A DNA stretch of 64,000 nt from Solea solea. Taxonomy: Eukaryota; Chordata; Actinopteri; Pleuronectiformes; Soleidae. The position numbers and the translations under genes are program-made. Positions 50,523-63,569 of this stretch are shown here, piece after piece (the stretch's first letter is position 1; each line of letters begins with the position of its first letter). The stretch covers positions 23,555,281-23,619,280 of the forward strand of contig NC_081143.1 of assembly GCF_958295425.1 (NCBI RefSeq), in the 5' to 3' direction. The notes below the pieces were generated by a model. It was not told the DNA's origin, searched no databases, and saw nothing but the letters and a program-made list of their open reading frames with translations.

Positions 50523-52382
50523 ATGGAAAGTCTCAGTCTGCACCTCTCATCCACCAGCAACAAAAACAACATGGAGATAGACAATTTTTCTTCCTACAGT
50601 GGAAGCATTCCATCCCCTGGTCCTGACGATGGAGCACGAATCAGCCGCCAGGGTAAAGGTAGCAAGTCTAATGGGAGTTCCCGTCGCAAGAGAGAGTTCA
50701 TTTCTGACGAGAAGAAAGATGCTTCCTATTGGGAAAAACGGAGGAAGAACAATGAAGCAGCCAAGCGCTCAAGGGAGAAGCGTCGCCTTAATGACATGGT
50801 GCTAGAGAACCGGGTCATGGCACTGAATGAGGAGAATGTTCGTCTGAAGACAGAACTCCTTCAGCTCAAGTTGCGTTTTGGCCTCATCAGCACAGCCTCC
50901 TACATGGAGAAAAGCCAGCAGATCTCCAACAGTGCTGCTGCAGCTTGCAACACTGGTAGCAATGGTAGCATCACCCCAAATGGTAACACCTACCTCTCAA
51001 GCAGTGGATATTCCAGTGCATCCCAGGTGATGCTGAATTCTGATTCCTCTGAACCTGAACAGTCGAGCCATGGTGAACGCCACACCAACCTCCACAACTA
51101 CTCTCCCCGGGGCTCCATCTCAGATTTGTCTGACGCCTCCTCCAGGGACAGCCCAGAACCGATGGACTACAAGGTAAAAAAGGAGCCCTCGTGTATGGAG
51201 ATGGCTCAGCTGGAAAGCAACGATGGGCTTGCTAATAGGATACCAAATGGAATGCCAACTGGGGCTTACCATGGCAACCACAGTCCTCTGGTTTCCCCTC
51301 ACCAGCAGAGCACTCCAGTGGCTGAAAGTGCCATGGACTACCAACACCACCAAAGGCAGCAGCAGTGCCACATGGAGGCATCCAGTCCAGCTCCTCAGGC
51401 CACCTCTGCTCAGCGGAGCGTCATCTTGTACCGCTCCAGCAGTGGTTGTTACCCTATGGAAAGCCAGAGGTCAGAGGACCAGCAGGTCCAGCAGAGCAGA
51501 CCGACTCAGCATTGCCAGAAGACCCCAGCCTCCAAGTTCTCTGATTGTTCACTGACCATCACAGAGGTCGCAGAGAAGCTGGAGAGGACAAAGACCTTGG
51601 ATTCACCTCAGTATGAATATGCCGATAGTTATGACGAGTCTGCAGAGGAGATGCAGCAAAGGTACAATCCCAATGATCAGCAGCAGCATGGCACCCGTCA
51701 TCATTACTGCTACCAGGTTCAGGAGAACAGTTCTGAGCATTCAGAAAGCCACCAGAACCCCTTCGCCCCTGATCTGATCCACAATACTGAGGAGGGCAAG
51801 TCCTCCTTTGCGCAGCACAATGGCTACCTCAACACACTCGATGAAGAGCCCCCCGTTCTCACCTATGAGGGAGGACCTCAAGCGAGTAGCTTCTACCAGG
51901 AGAACTCCTCAAAAGACACTTCCTCCAGTGATGGGGACCCCCGTAGCTCTGACAAGGAGGGCTCCACAGATGATGAATCCCCCTCCTCATCCTCCTCAGA
52001 CATTAGCAGCTACCACCAGAAGATGGTGAAAGCTATCAGTTCACATGGAGAGTGCCAAGCCGAGTTCAAAGCTACAGCTCTGCCTCACAAGCTCCGCCTC
52101 AAATACAGAGCCTACTCAAGTGGGGCATCAGGAGCGCAGGTAGATGGCCCAGTCAATGCCTCCATGTCCCCCTCACCCACCTTGCCCCAGCACCCTTACT
52201 TAGCTCTACCAAACAACCCTCACAGTAGCCAGGCCAGTGGGGAGAGCAAAGAGGGGGAGAATGAGACTGATTATGCAGAAGAGGATACATCTCCTGTGAA
52301 CCAGAGAGCAGAAGCGAAAAAGGACGGAGGAATTAAGGGATCCAGCAGCGGGAGGGGTGGACGAAGTAAGAGGCGAGATTAG
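50523..52382 (+). CDS. NFIL3/E4BP4-family bZIP repressor (paralog 2), complete
   Basis: A single-exon frame from ATG 50523 to TAG 52382, 619 residues; human NFIL3 has 462. I chose this ATG because the frame's earlier 15 codons contain no ATG. The hallmark [19 protein letters not shown] leads into a bZIP at about residues 66-122 ([19 protein letters not shown], then the zipper to [11 protein letters not shown]), closer to mammalian NFIL3 than paralog 1. Further motifs: [14 protein letters not shown] and VKKEP (218-222), a possible SUMO site equivalent to IKQEP in human NFIL3, and [11 protein letters not shown] near 520. The C-terminal LSxEVxxLKRL helix of human NFIL3 and paralog 1 is absent; the protein ends in a glycine/basic tail ([10 protein letters not shown]). 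The middle is long, acidic and rich in Ser, Gln and His. Expected role: nuclear repressor at TTAYGTAA sites. Confidence 0.95.
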   Translation: MESLSLHLSSTSNKNNMEIDNFSSYSGSIPSPGPDDGARISRQGKGSKSNGSSRRKREFISDEKKDASYWEKRRKNNEAAKRSREKRRLNDMVLENRVMALNEENVRLKTELLQLKLRFGLISTASYMEKSQQISNSAAAACNTGSNGSITPNGNTYLSSSGYSSASQVMLNSDSSEPEQSSHGERHTNLHNYSPRGSISDLSDASSRDSPEPMDYKVKKEPSCMEMAQLESNDGLANRIPNGMPTGAYHGNHSPLVSPHQQSTPVAESAMDYQHHQRQQQCHMEASSPAPQATSAQRSVILYRSSSGCYPMESQRSEDQQVQQSRPTQHCQKTPASKFSDCSLTITEVAEKLERTKTLDSPQYEYADSYDESAEEMQQRYNPNDQQQHGTRHHYCYQVQENSSEHSESHQNPFAPDLIHNTEEGKSSFAQHNGYLNTLDEEPPVLTYEGGPQASSFYQENSSKDTSSSDGDPRSSDKEGSTDDESPSSSSSDISSYHQKMVKAISSHGECQAEFKATALPHKLRLKYRAYSSGASGAQVDGPVNASMSPSPTLPQHPYLALPNNPHSSQASGESKEGENETDYAEEDTSPVNQRAEAKKDGGIKGSSSGRGGRSKRRD

Positions 52383-53956
52383 GGACAAATTAAGTGCAAC
52401 TCAAGCATTTTCCTTTACTACGACTAACTAATGGACATACGTCACCACCTTACAAGACAGAAACGAAGCCACACATCTGTGCGGTGTAGTCAAGTTGTGA
52501 TTTCACCATCCAGTTTCACTGTGTCACCCATTTCCCTTTCCCTTTCTTCTTTCCTACCTCCCATCTGTCCATCCATTTAAAATAATAGGTCTGGGATATT
52601 TCCTTTGTGAAAATGACAAATAATATATAATGATAATTCAGTAATTGATTGTTGGAAACTGCATTGGTGGCTAGCACGTGTTTACTATGGCATTTTGGGA
52701 ACATTCCTTAGACCAAAGATATACATCCTTCCATGTTTGGCAAAGAGTGAAATTCTTGCTCCCTCTGAACACATCCGCACCATCTGTTTTTTCACCCTTA
52801 TTATCATCCACACACAAGCCCTTCTTAATTCTGAAGCACTTAGATTGTATATTACTGTGACATATAAATTTGCATATATGGAATATATTTTTTAAGAACA
52901 AAAACGTGGTAAAAAATACAAAAAAAATTCAGTAGTGGGATATGGAAGATGTTAGACTAAAAAAAAGGTGATCAGTTTGTTCCTGTCGAGACACCATGTA
53001 CAGCCCTTCTTTGACTAGACGATGCCTCAAAGATTAATTCAAAATATGAGCCACAACTTGTTTAAAAAAAGAACAAAAAAAGTAAAAAAAAAAAAAAAAA
53101 GGTACACATTCAGGTGATCCAAGCTGTTTGACGCTGAAAGCGTGTCCAAACAGTCTAGGCCAGTTATTGTCGTATCAAACGAGGCTATGCAGTCGCACGT
53201 TGCTGTTGGCAAAACCTGACAAGCACAAGGCGAGGCCTTGTTTGCCAGCCGTTCAACAGAGATCAATACGTCTTTATTTTCCAGACAGGTCGTCTGTCTA
53301 ATAAACAAAATGGCTCTCTCATCGCAACCAGCGTAGCTGCTCTCTCTCTCTCTCTCTCATCATAAGGTGCCTCTTTATTGTGTTGTCCCTCGTCACCTCA
53401 TTGGCCGACGTCTTAATGATCCCACTCACCTCTGCACTGAGTTGTTTTAGCTACAGTAGCTGCAGTAGATCACACAGTCTGTACAAGTGTAACTGTTTTA
53501 CTTCCTGGTGCCTGCCTCTGGTCACTATGTATAAATGTAAAGTTGTCTCTCTATCTCTTGTATACTGCTGTCATTATTTTATTATTATTATTTTATTAAT
53601 ATTGTTATAATTTTCTATTGTATTTTGTTTTTTGTTTTTTTTTGGATATTATTATGTGTATTTTTCTGTCATCTTGTTGTGTCATTTTTGCTCTACACTC
53701 TTCCTGGTTGTGCTGTGTATTTACCCCCCACCCCACCCCACTGCCCTTTGCCCCCGTTACCATTTGTACTACGTGTTACTGTATAACCTTTGCTGTTTGC
53801 CGAAAGGCTTTCTGAATTTTGAGAAAAAAAAGAAAAGGCTTGTCCAGAAGTGATAATGTATTGCTATACTTCGAGTGGATATGCAAAAAAATGGTTACAA
53901 AAAACAACCCGTTTTTGAACGTGTGAAAGATTCAAAAATGGGGGAAAGAAAATAAA
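52383..53956 (+). other. 3' UTR of NFIL3-like gene 2 (probable)
   Basis: It is AT-rich, with A-runs at 53080-53100, (TC)n at 53340-53359 and TTATTATTATTTTA repeats near 53577-53610. It ends at AATAAA 53951-53956, followed by a TTGTTGAC stretch. Another AATAAA lies at 54296. Confidence 0.5.
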
Positions 53957-54827
53957 AGGTTGTTGACTTTAAAGACGTCTCTGCTGAACTTTTTTTGAGT
54001 TGTTCTTATGAAACGATGCACACACACAAAGCACAAATCCAACGGACAGACAGACAGAAACATCCCAGGCTGCTGGTTCAGCACAGTGCGAGCCAACACA
54101 GCCAGTGAAAAAACATCAGTGTTCACGCTGTTGTCACTTCAAGCCCACAGACTGCTGCCAAAGATCCTCCAAACTGGACTGAGCATCGGAACAGAATGCA
54201 GACTGCGTGGTTTTCCGAGCACAGGAGGGAATCTGTTGTCTGAAGCTAACCTCAGCCTGGACGGTCACAAAATACACACGATTCCAATGTAAGCAATAAA
54301 GAGTCTCTTCACTGGAAACATAAAGCCCAGTTGTTGACTGAAGCAGAAAGGGGACTGAATTCATAAAAGTCTTCGTTAAATAAACTCAAAAGCAAGAACA
54401 ACTATTACAGAAAAGTAACAAAGAAGGAAAAGTTCACACTCTAAACCACATATTGTTACATCAGAGGAGCAGTTCCACGTAAGCAAAGTTGCAAAACGTG
54501 GTCCAGAGTTACCTAATGCTATGAACCAATGAGTCTTATTTGAATATAAAAAAAAGAATTTGGAGCAAGAGAGAGAAAGCACAGGATGCATTAGAGAGCA
54601 ACAAGAAAAAAACAAAAACAAGTTACACAACTGTCTTGAGAGAAAAGTGCATCAGGCTGTGAAAGTGAGGCAGCCTCCATCTGACCCTGCTGTTAATGGA
54701 ACAAAGGAGCTGATGGGAAGTGAAAGCTGGCAAAGGCAGCAGGGCTTGCCACTGACATGGGTTACATAAGAGCCATTACAGCGAGCGAGGAGAGAGCCTA
54801 TTAGATACAGAGAAGTTGCAATTTGAC

Positions 54828-54861
<34 letters not shown>

Positions 54862-55290
54862 CAAAAAAATGTTAGGATGACCTAAATTGTCAACAAATTA
54901 TGTCATGTTTTTTTATTTATATTTTATTACCTCAGTGCTTCACGTTGTGCAAGTCTGTCACTCACTGTGACCGAAACTCTGGAAGCAGCTGACCACACAT
55001 AAGGACACATTTGTCCCTGTTAACATGTTTGCCTCGCTCCACAACTGTGTTTTTTTAACAAGGTGATATGACTGAGAAAACTGCCGTGCACTGTCCTTCC
55101 CTCTTTTTCCCTCCTCCAACCTTCCGCTCACTCTATCTCCCTCTTTCTCACTCATTCCTTTGACCCCCCCCCCCCCTCCCTCCCCAACAATCTCTGTGCT
55201 GTAAAAGCTGCTTTGTGTTGTGCAGGGGCCAGTAGAGAGAAAAGTAGGTCAGTGAGGAGGAAAAGGAGAGGATGAAGGAGAGGGAGGGGA
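53957..55290. other. Intergenic DNA right of NFIL3-like gene 2
   Basis: No gene seen. There are (CA)n at 54830-54859 and a poly-C run at 55167-55177. Confidence 0.5.
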
Positions 55291-55299
55291 AGGGGTGAG

Positions 55300-55380
55300 G
55301 TGAGAGAGAGAGAGAGAGAGAGAGAGTTATTCATAATGGAGGGCATAGAGAGAGAGAGAGAGGGAGGGAGGGAGGGAGGT
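55300..55380. repeat. (GA)n and (GGGA)n microsatellites
   Basis: GAGAGA runs at 55303-55326 and 55347-55362, then GGGAGGGAGG units, interrupted by a short unique segment. Confidence 0.85.
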
Positions 55381-55829
55381 TGGGTTACGTCACATGCCTC
55401 TACAGCATGAACTTGAGCAAACAACACAGAAAAAAAAAGCTCGCTCTCGCTCGTTGTATCATGAGGGAGGAGGTCACTAGAACACGCACAGATTACTACA
55501 GTGCATTAATTTGCTGTTGCATAAAGTTGACATTTACATAATAGAAAACGACTCAAAATGTACTTCCCTTGTGGGCAATAAAGCACCTCGACAGGATTGT
55601 GCGTCTGTTAATGGTCGTAGATCACCACTTTTGTCATGTGTGTCTCTTTTGACACGCTTGTGTTTGATTAATGTTCGAAAAATCTTGGGCGTGGTGTTTT
55701 TCACTGTGCACAAACTCGCACCACATAGGGAAATTCAGAATGTAGACAGTGACTCATTGTGGTACCAGATGACAAACATTGGTTTAGATAATAAACTCCA
55801 GATATTTTAGTTTGACCTAATTCACCACA

Positions 55830-56040
55830 CACACACACACGGTCTAGTTTCCATGACTTCAGGGGACATTTCATTCACTTAAACTCATTTACTCCTAACC
55901 TTAACCATAACTACTACTCACCTAACCCCTAAAATGTAATAATTCCTGTTTTGGGGACTTGAATTTCCCCATAATGTGTTAATTTGTCTGTGTTAACAGA
56001 TTTAGTTCCCCACAACATGCGTAATACCTGGGACACACAC
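55830..56040. repeat. CTAACC / GGTCCCC dispersed repeat, copy 2
   Basis: Same block order as at 34200: CCTAACCTTAACCATAACTA, CCCCATAATGTG, TTAGTTCCCCACAACA. CA and GT microsatellites flank it. Confidence 0.6.
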
Positions 56041-56445
56041 TCACACATGTGTGTCTGTGCATGCGTGCGTGCGTGTGTGTGCAGGACAGGAGAGGGAGGG
56101 AGGGGGGGAGTTGTTGGGCCGCGCGCTGCCTGCAGTGATCAACAGCCCTGACTGGTTATGTAACTGGGATGCTGCAGTATGTAGGTCAGCAGCACAGGGA
56201 GAGCCAGGGATGGGATAAGAGAACGAAAATGGAGCCAAGGAGTGTGTGTGTGTGCGTGTGTGTGTGTCAGATGCTGTGTTGGTATAAATGGGTGTGTGTG
56301 TGTGTTTGCTCCCACCTCTGAATTTCAGATTTAAGTCGCTTTAGCTCGTCAGACTCTGATAGAGGATGTGCAGTTTGTATCTTGCCAAGCATACGTCTAA
56401 TACCACCACTCACTGCACAGGAATCAGCTGAAAGGGTGAAAGCTG

Positions 56446-56490
56446 AGAGGAGGACGAGGAGGAGGAGGAGGAGGAGGAGGAGGAGGAGGA
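56446..56490. repeat. (GGA)n microsatellite
   Basis: An uninterrupted GGA/GAC-type triplet run within intergenic DNA. Confidence 0.85.
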
Positions 56491-56927
56491 AGAAAGTCGA
56501 TGCTGCAGACGCTCATTGCACAATGGGGCTTAAGCGTCCCGGCTTCAAACATTAGTTTGTTTGTCAGCGTGTACAGTTACAGGATCATCATCTAATGTGG
56601 AAGATTGTGTAAAAACAAGTATGGAAATGTCACAACAGTTGATCAAGTCTTGATCCAAAGTATATTATCTCGATCATATGCACGATAGACCAACACACGT
56701 ATGTCTCTAATAAGGAATAACTCACACAGGAATGCAGTTAATCAATTATTTAGTACTTTGCACCATGAATGGACACGGAACTCACCAAGAGTCTCAAAGT
56801 CCCACCGGGTGAGCTATAGCAGAGCTAATAATAAACTTCACAGGCTGAATACATCAGTCCATGAACATGATGCATGATCATGTGAATAAACACGTCTTTA
56901 GTGCATTTACATGTTTATTTAAAAGAA

Positions 56928-57065
56928 TCAGAGACATCCAATGATGAGACGGTAAACGCAAGCCTTTTCCCGAGCATGTCAGGGAACTATGGTGGCCTTC
57001 ATGTACCACGTGGGAGGTTCTTCTTCTTTTATGTTGTAAGGCTCTGTTTTAAAAACGACATGCAC
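56928..57065 (+). repeat. Teleost TTAAAGG-type repeat, internal fragment
   Basis: CATCCAATGATGAGACGG followed by CAGGGAACTATGGTGGCC matches the same blocks at 4495-4555 and 20020. The ends are missing. Confidence 0.55.
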
Positions 57066-57717
57066 TATGAGACCGAAAGTACATATAAAAAGTTTATATG
57101 TATATTATATATTTATAGTATTATATGAGGCTACAAAGAGCAAAAAAAGTGAATACACACTTATGCCACCATATATTTGGATAGTATATTAATCCTTAGT
57201 GCTCACACGGCACACCCTTGTTAAATAACACAACTCCTTATATGGACATCCTGGGTGTGTGTGTGTGTCTGTGTGTTTATAGTTCACATCTTCAGGCATT
57301 ACAAAATGTGTTTTTACATCTTCATATTTGATGTGGAGTTAAAGTTGTGATTCATTTTCGTGAGAGTGATAATTGTGCAGAAGTCACAAAAGAGACAGTT
57401 TCTATTTGACTTTTGCTAAGTGAACTTTGCACTGTGACATATTTCCAGATTTCACAAATTCAATCAGATTTTAAAAAGTTTGAGTACTTTGTGCACAGGT
57501 GTGTTTATATAGTTGGTGAAAATGAAGATTGCCTACAGGTTGAAGCTGAAAAAAAAACATATAAGACACCCTGTATTGCACGTAAAGTCTCATAGCCTCT
57601 GTATATATGTTTTAACTCAGCAATGGAATAGAATTCTCTGTGTTGTAAGGGTTAATGTGCTGCCAGTACGCCCTCCTAAATGTGACACACTAGCCCTTTA
57701 AGTGTATCTGCACACTG

Positions 57718-58721
57718 AGGCCTTGTTGACTGAAGTCCAAATCAGATTTGTAAGCGTATCCAATCCGAATCTGATCTTCCTGACCAACTGTTCACATTAA
57801 ATGTTGCTGAGTGATCAGATCTGACCTGCATGTGTGTGTCCATACTGACATACTGTAGTCTAGTCTTCCACATGGACTTCTATAGTTACAGGCCACGCCC
57901 CAGAACAACAAGTAGTCAAAATAACAGAAATCTGTGCACTGTTTCTGTCCCAACTGAGAGCAAATGGAAGTTGTGGCGCGGTGGTCTCGATGAGAGTGAC
58001 GCAAAAGACACTTTGAAATCCTATCTGCACGATCAAGATGTTCAGATTGAAACGGATCTGTACAAATCTGATCAGAGTCTCGTTCGAAACCACCTCCGTA
58101 TATGGTTTGAATCAGAGAACTAACTAAATAACAAAAACTAAATTAGAAAAAAAACAAAACATTTTCGTTAACTCACTGAAACTGAATTGTGTATTTATAA
58201 AACTAACTAAAACTATGTAAAATTGTAGAGAAAATGTGCTTAGTTTTCATCTTTGTAAATAATATTTCATATTGCATGAAGTGTATTTATTTTTTCTCTG
58301 CTGGCAAATTTTGAAATGTTGTATTTTCATTCATAGTAAAATGTTAGTATGATGTACATTGTCTTGTAGACTGTTATATTTGATTTAGCGATGGTTGTTC
58401 ATTTGTACATTTTTAAAATGGCATCTTTTGTTGGGTTTTTATGACACACAATACTTGTTATGACCTTTTTGAATCTTGCACCTGGCAAACACTCCATATT
58501 ACAAAAAACAAACACTAAAACTAAGCATTTAAATAATAAAAACAAATAAAAAGTAGCAAACCTGCTTTTATAACTATATTAAAATAAACTAATTTTAAAA
58601 ACAAAAAGTCAAAACTAAATTCAAACTAGGTCCTTGGTCCAGACTGCCAAAACAAAATCAAGCTTGATACAATCTGGATTTGCTTAAAAATCAGATTTGT
58701 GCTTCAGTCTAAACATGGCCT
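57718..58721. mobile_element. ~1-kb TIR element with a nested AT-rich insertion
   Basis: The left end (AGGCCTTGTTGACTGAAG, then CAAATCAGATTTGTAAGC) is an inverted copy of the right end (reverse complement AGGCCATGTTTAGACTGAAG, then CAAATCTGATTTTTAAGC). GATCTGTACAAATCTGATC-like blocks recur inside. From about 58120 to 58640 the interior is AACTAAAACTAA-rich, probably a second repeat inserted into the first. There is no coding capacity and no clear target duplication. Confidence 0.7.
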
Positions 58722-59059
58722 CCAGCTCACTACTGAAGAAAACAGACATTTTATTTCACACACACACGCCTGCAGGAAGTCGGCCAGAGAGAGAGAGAGA
58801 AAGTACAAATACTTAAGTACAAGATTCAAATATACCACATGTGATAGAATTTGAGCAAAGGGCAAAGCGTCCACAAAGGTTTTATTCACGATATCAGCAG
58901 GCGGACACTCACAAAAGTGTGCCAAACAACAACAGCAGCCCTACAAACAACAACCAAATAGATCATTTTGTCTCCAAACGGGGTAGTTTTATTATACTAT
59001 TATAAAATAAACTAATACAACTACAATACAGATAAGTAATTACGGAAGAGTATTCGGGC

Positions 59060-59165
59060 CACATGCAAAAAAAATGTCAGAATGAGAATAAAGTCAGAAT
59101 TCTGAGATTAAAGTCCAAATTCTGAGATTAAAGACAGAATTCGTAATTTTTTCTCATGTGCAGTA
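59060..59165. repeat. AAAGTCAGAATTCTGAGATT tandem/inverted repeat
   Basis: Units of the form AAAGTC-AGAATTCTGAGATT recur three to four times and include the palindrome AGAATTCT. This is a dispersed fish repeat of unknown class. Confidence 0.55.
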
Positions 59166-59169
59166 AATG

Positions 59170-59290
59170 TCATGTACTTTTACACTTTTACTCAAAGTAA
59201 TATTGTAAAAGGCAACTTCAATTTGTACCACAGTCATTTTCTGGTAAAATACTTACTTTTACTCAAGTATCCCTTCAAGGTACTTTATGC
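59170..59290. mobile_element. hAT-like repeat end, opposite type to 25575
   Basis: CTTTTACTCAAAGTAAT, TACTCAAGTATCCCTTCAAG and TACTTTATGCAGCACTG occur in the order seen at one end of the AGAGGTGGAAAGAGTACT family. A fragment only. Confidence 0.45.
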
Positions 59291-59653
59291 AGCACTGCCA
59301 GTACTGTATGACAGTGTGAGGACTGCTAGGATCAATGACTGACACGCGCATGCACGCACGCAAACACACACACACACACACACAATGGCTCACTGATACA
59401 CTTACATCACAACATAAAATAGGTCACAAGAAAGTTCTGCACTTCTGTTATGTAAGGAGGTCACTAGGAATAACTCCCTCCCTCTCTCTCTCTCTCTCTC
59501 CCACCCTCTCGCTCTGTGAGTGTGTGCGTGTGCGTGTGCGTGTGTGTGTGAGGAATGAATCAGCTCCATGTTATGCAATGCAAAACTACCCTGGGGTCCT
59601 ATTACCAAAGCTTGTCCTACAGGAAGTAGCCTGTTGGTGTCCATGCATGTGCA

Positions 59654-59656
<3 letters not shown>

Positions 59657-59691
<35 letters not shown>
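59657..59691. repeat. (GT)n microsatellite
   Basis: About 17 GT units. Other simple runs nearby are CA at 59363-59384, CT at 59480-59500 and TGCG/TG at 59520-59550. Confidence 0.9.
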
Positions 59692-59694
<3 letters not shown>

Positions 59695-59769
59695 GCACTG
59701 GCAGTCGTGCTGACTTAAAAGCATCATCTGCTTTCTGTAAACATGATATCAATGTCAGCGAGTGATGCA

Positions 59770-62700
59770 ATTTATGGAAGATGTTGAAAATCAGAACATA
59801 GTGTGTTAACCCTATGTTATGTTGTTTTTCTAGAGATAGAACACGTCCAATGTGGGATAAATAATACGAAGATATGAACCTTAATTACACCTCTCATGTC
59901 AGTGTGGTATTTAAGTACAGTGTGTGACCAAACACACACCGCAACAGCAAAAAAACACAAAGCGATAAGTGCGATAATAGCAGCCGGCTTGTTTAACTTA
60001 GCATACATGTTAACACACAACTGCAGGTCAGAAGCACCAAGAAAAGAGTCTGACACAAGCATCCATAAAACCACAACGTGTTATTTGTGTGAATTAACAG
60101 ACAACGCGTAACGTGTTAAGTGGCGATTGAAAGTCATTTGTTTCCTGAAACGTCAACTCTAAATATGTCAGAACAATTCCTTAAAAAAGTGTTTTCTATG
60201 AAGCTATATATATATATATATGCTTTCAGAACATGTGCTTGTGTTATCGCATATTCTCCATCCTATTTGAAACTCGACAGGTTTGCCGATCTGTTGCCCA
60301 ATGAAGGGTCACACTATCTCACTCTCTGATGAACTCCTATATACTGAGTGCAGTTTTCCTCAAAGCTGTTGGAGAGTTCTGACTCTGCTGTTCCAAATGC
60401 TTGCCCCCTATCTTCCACGTAAAAAAAGAAAAGAAAAAGATTCCTACTTTTACTGACATTAGAGCACCGTTAATGAACACAACACACAGGCACAGCCGTA
60501 AATTCAAAGCCGCTACATTGTTCTATAAATATTTTAACTGGGACGTCACTGGAGATCAATAAAGTTAATTAAACACAAAGAGGAAGTAGGCTACCTGCCT
60601 TTTTAAGGAACTCCGCAGACACTCTTATACCAGGAAGCCATCAAGCATTTATTTGTCGTTTCCAATAAATATTTGCTTATTAGTTCTTGTGCAGTCTGGG
60701 TTTTACCAAATGTGGACAGTATGTTCCAACCTCTTGGTTCCAGATTCCCATTTTGAGTCACTCTTACCAGCATTACTGGCCGCTCTGCTTGGAATGGAAA
60801 CTATGGTGGGGAAACACAGAGTGTGAATTTAGTGCTAGGAATAATCTGTTTGGAGGACGGGAACTGGAATAGGCCGCGTGACATCACCCAAAAGAATCTG
60901 ACCTCCTGTTTTGAAGCCTTAAAATTCACAATTTGGCCTTTTCATAGCATTTTGCAAACAGAAGTTCACAGACGTCACTTGCAATGAGGCCAACTGTCAA
61001 TCACAACTGTTGTCCTTTCTGTGCTAGAGATGTGGAGGATACAGCGGTAGAAGATGGATGTTGTTTCATTTTCTACACGCTCTGATCACATACCCTGGTA
61101 TAAACAGTAGAACAGAATTTCTCATTTTCCTCCAAGTACCAGCAGAGGAAGCTCAAACGTACCTCTGGTGGTACGCGCACCACTGTTTCCTGAAGAGGAA
61201 ACACAAGAACAGTTGAGTGCTCACATATGAGTCTTATATTTATATCATATAGACTTAAATAAGACCGAGCCAACTGTTTAGTCCACTTATCCACCTCTTG
61301 TTGACGCTTTACTACAGACACACACACACACAGCTGCTCCGACACACTGTTTCATCATAAATAACGCCTCAGTCCACATTTTCCACATTAGCAAACATTC
61401 GTGGAAGTCGAGCAGCCCAGCAGACAAGACAAACAACATGTTTGGAGCTGCTGCGGCAAGTGAGGTAACCTGCACTTCTTCACGGTGGTTATTAAGTGGA
61501 TTAACCTCCTTTAGATTAGTCTCAGCCATTTCTCCCATCTGTCTACTGATACACCACAAACCAGTGCCGGCTCAAGCCTTTACGGGGCCCTAAGACGAAT
61601 TAGATTTGGACCCCAAAACTTCAGCTCAACACTACTTAGATATTTTAATATCTAAAGATATCGAGATTTCTTCAATGTGTTGACATGTTTACTTTGTTTC
61701 TCCACACACACGAGCAGCTGCTCAGTTCCCTTCTGCCTGTGTACAAACCACCGCAGGACACACACATGAAGACACACACACACATCTTCTCCCACTGACC
61801 TACTGTACATGTGTGCGTGACTGGACAGGCTCAAAACACACACACACACAGACGATTGTTCACATCCCACGCTGACATGTTACTGTAGACACGCGCTCAC
61901 ACAGCGGCATCAGCCTCACATGCAAGAAAACAACAAGCAACCGCACACTAATCTGCGATTAGTCGTTGGTCATTATTCTCGGTTGAGTGAACAGGAGACA
62001 TGCGACTTGTGTACAGCGCTGACACGAGTTAGCGTATGGGATCGTTGGGGCCCCTACGTTGAATCCTACCAAAGTAAGCTCGTGGAGTTGGGCTCATCTA
62101 TATAACCGATCGTAAAATGAAACAGCTCTGACGAGGTTGTTATTGCTGTTCAGCTGTTCTCAGGGGCCCCCCGGCTGTTTCCTGGTATGCTCACCCTGTC
62201 GTCTCTGACTGTGTGACTGTGTGCTCAGGGAACATAAACGCTTTCATGAAACTGGGATTACTTTGTTTGAATGATGAAGACTTAAAGATGAAAATGAGAA
62301 GGAAAAAAACTGAAAAATGCCAGAAAACTGTGGACATGGATGTTCTATGTGGAAAAACTACATGATCTTTTCAGTAGTTCTATGTTTTATTTCAGATTTC
62401 CGCTCGTATATGTACAGATTATAGTTCAGATTTTAGCTTTTAATGTTGTCTTTTTATTGTATTTTGCTGCTCTTTGAACCATGGAAAGGTGCCCTTATAT
62501 TAAAGGCATTATTATCATTAATATTACTATTATGTGTATTATAGTAAGTTCAATACTTGGCACAGATGTGACATCATGTGATCATGAAGAAGCATGAAAA
62601 CCTTACCAAGACACTGGCTTCTTATACAGGAACACATCTTGCTTTTCTTTCATTAACTGAATATTACAATAGTACAATCCCTTCTTCTGCCTGTGTTTGA

Positions 62701-62790
62701 TGATTTTATACAATCACGTTTTATCCACTACTGTAAAGCAGCTTATCTATAAAGCACTTTGTTATAAACTCCCTCCATATCCGTCTACTC
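59770..62790. other. Intergenic DNA, no gene seen
   Basis: AT-rich, with CA runs at 61318-61331 and 61838-61850. CCAGTGCCGGCTCAAGCC at 61562 and GGGGCCCCCCGGCTG near 62164 might be the ends of a degraded hAT element, but the match is too weak to annotate. Confidence 0.45.
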
Positions 62791-62798
62791 TGTTCTAG

Positions 62799-62938
62799 GC
62801 ATACACGCTCACTCGTGTACAAAAACCGCCTCGTTTTATGCACCTCACAAATGGAACAATCTCCAGAACATACTCAAACTAGACCGACTGGATTCCATTA
62901 ACAGGTTTAATAGAAGACCATTTCCGCTCAGACGGTTC
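62799..62938 (+). pseudogene. LINE reverse-transcriptase C-terminal fragment
   Basis: The frame reads ...FYAPHKWNNLQNILKLDRL, then DSINRF and a basic stretch. WNxLQNxLKLDxLxSINxF is characteristic of the end of ORF2 in fish non-LTR retrotransposons. It is a short, 5'-truncated copy without a promoter and is not functional. Confidence 0.65.
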
Positions 62939-63569
62939 ATGCCTCCCTTAGCACTTTTCTCTTGCCCCGCCTTCAACCAGTATTGATTGTTCTATAATTG
63001 TATTTTCTGTGCGCTCGTGTGTGTATGTTTTAAAAACACCCGTCTGCCAAAACTGCAACAGAGCATCATCGCGAATGAGAATGTGCTCTTGAGGATCTTC
63101 AAATTGTTTTTCTGGTCCTGGTTCTGGGACTTCCTGATCTTTAACTTCTTTTTTGGCTTCAAGCTTAATTTCTTCCATTTAAAAATGATCTTCAAAACAC
63201 AACATTTAATGTTCAACATATTGCAGCAGCCTGTCCTAGGGAACCTGAGGTGAACGGAGACTGATTTATATTCTGCTCTCATATCACAATTCACAATTCA
63301 TCATATGTCACTGGGTCTGTTGGTTACGCAGTCTGGGTTCATATCAGGGAAGAGTCCCGATTTGACCCAGAGCCCAGAGCACGCTGGGAGTCGGTGCATA
63401 GGAGGACAACGAAAAACCAAAAAAACACAACCACCAGTGAGAAAGAGAATCTGCTCTGCCCTGAGGGAAAAGTCGCAGCTTGCATACTTATTATCTATAC
63501 ATCTATATAAGAAGACACACACACTAGGTATGTAGACACACACGTTTGTGCAGAATTCATAGTGACGAC

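Noticed and set aside
57830..58123. 97-residue plus-strand ORF
   Set aside because: It lies entirely within the TIR element 57718-58721 and has no similarity to a transposase.
61562..62178. Degraded hAT element between CCAGTGCCGGCTC and GGCCCCCCGGCTG
   Set aside because: The ends pair poorly and no target duplication was found.
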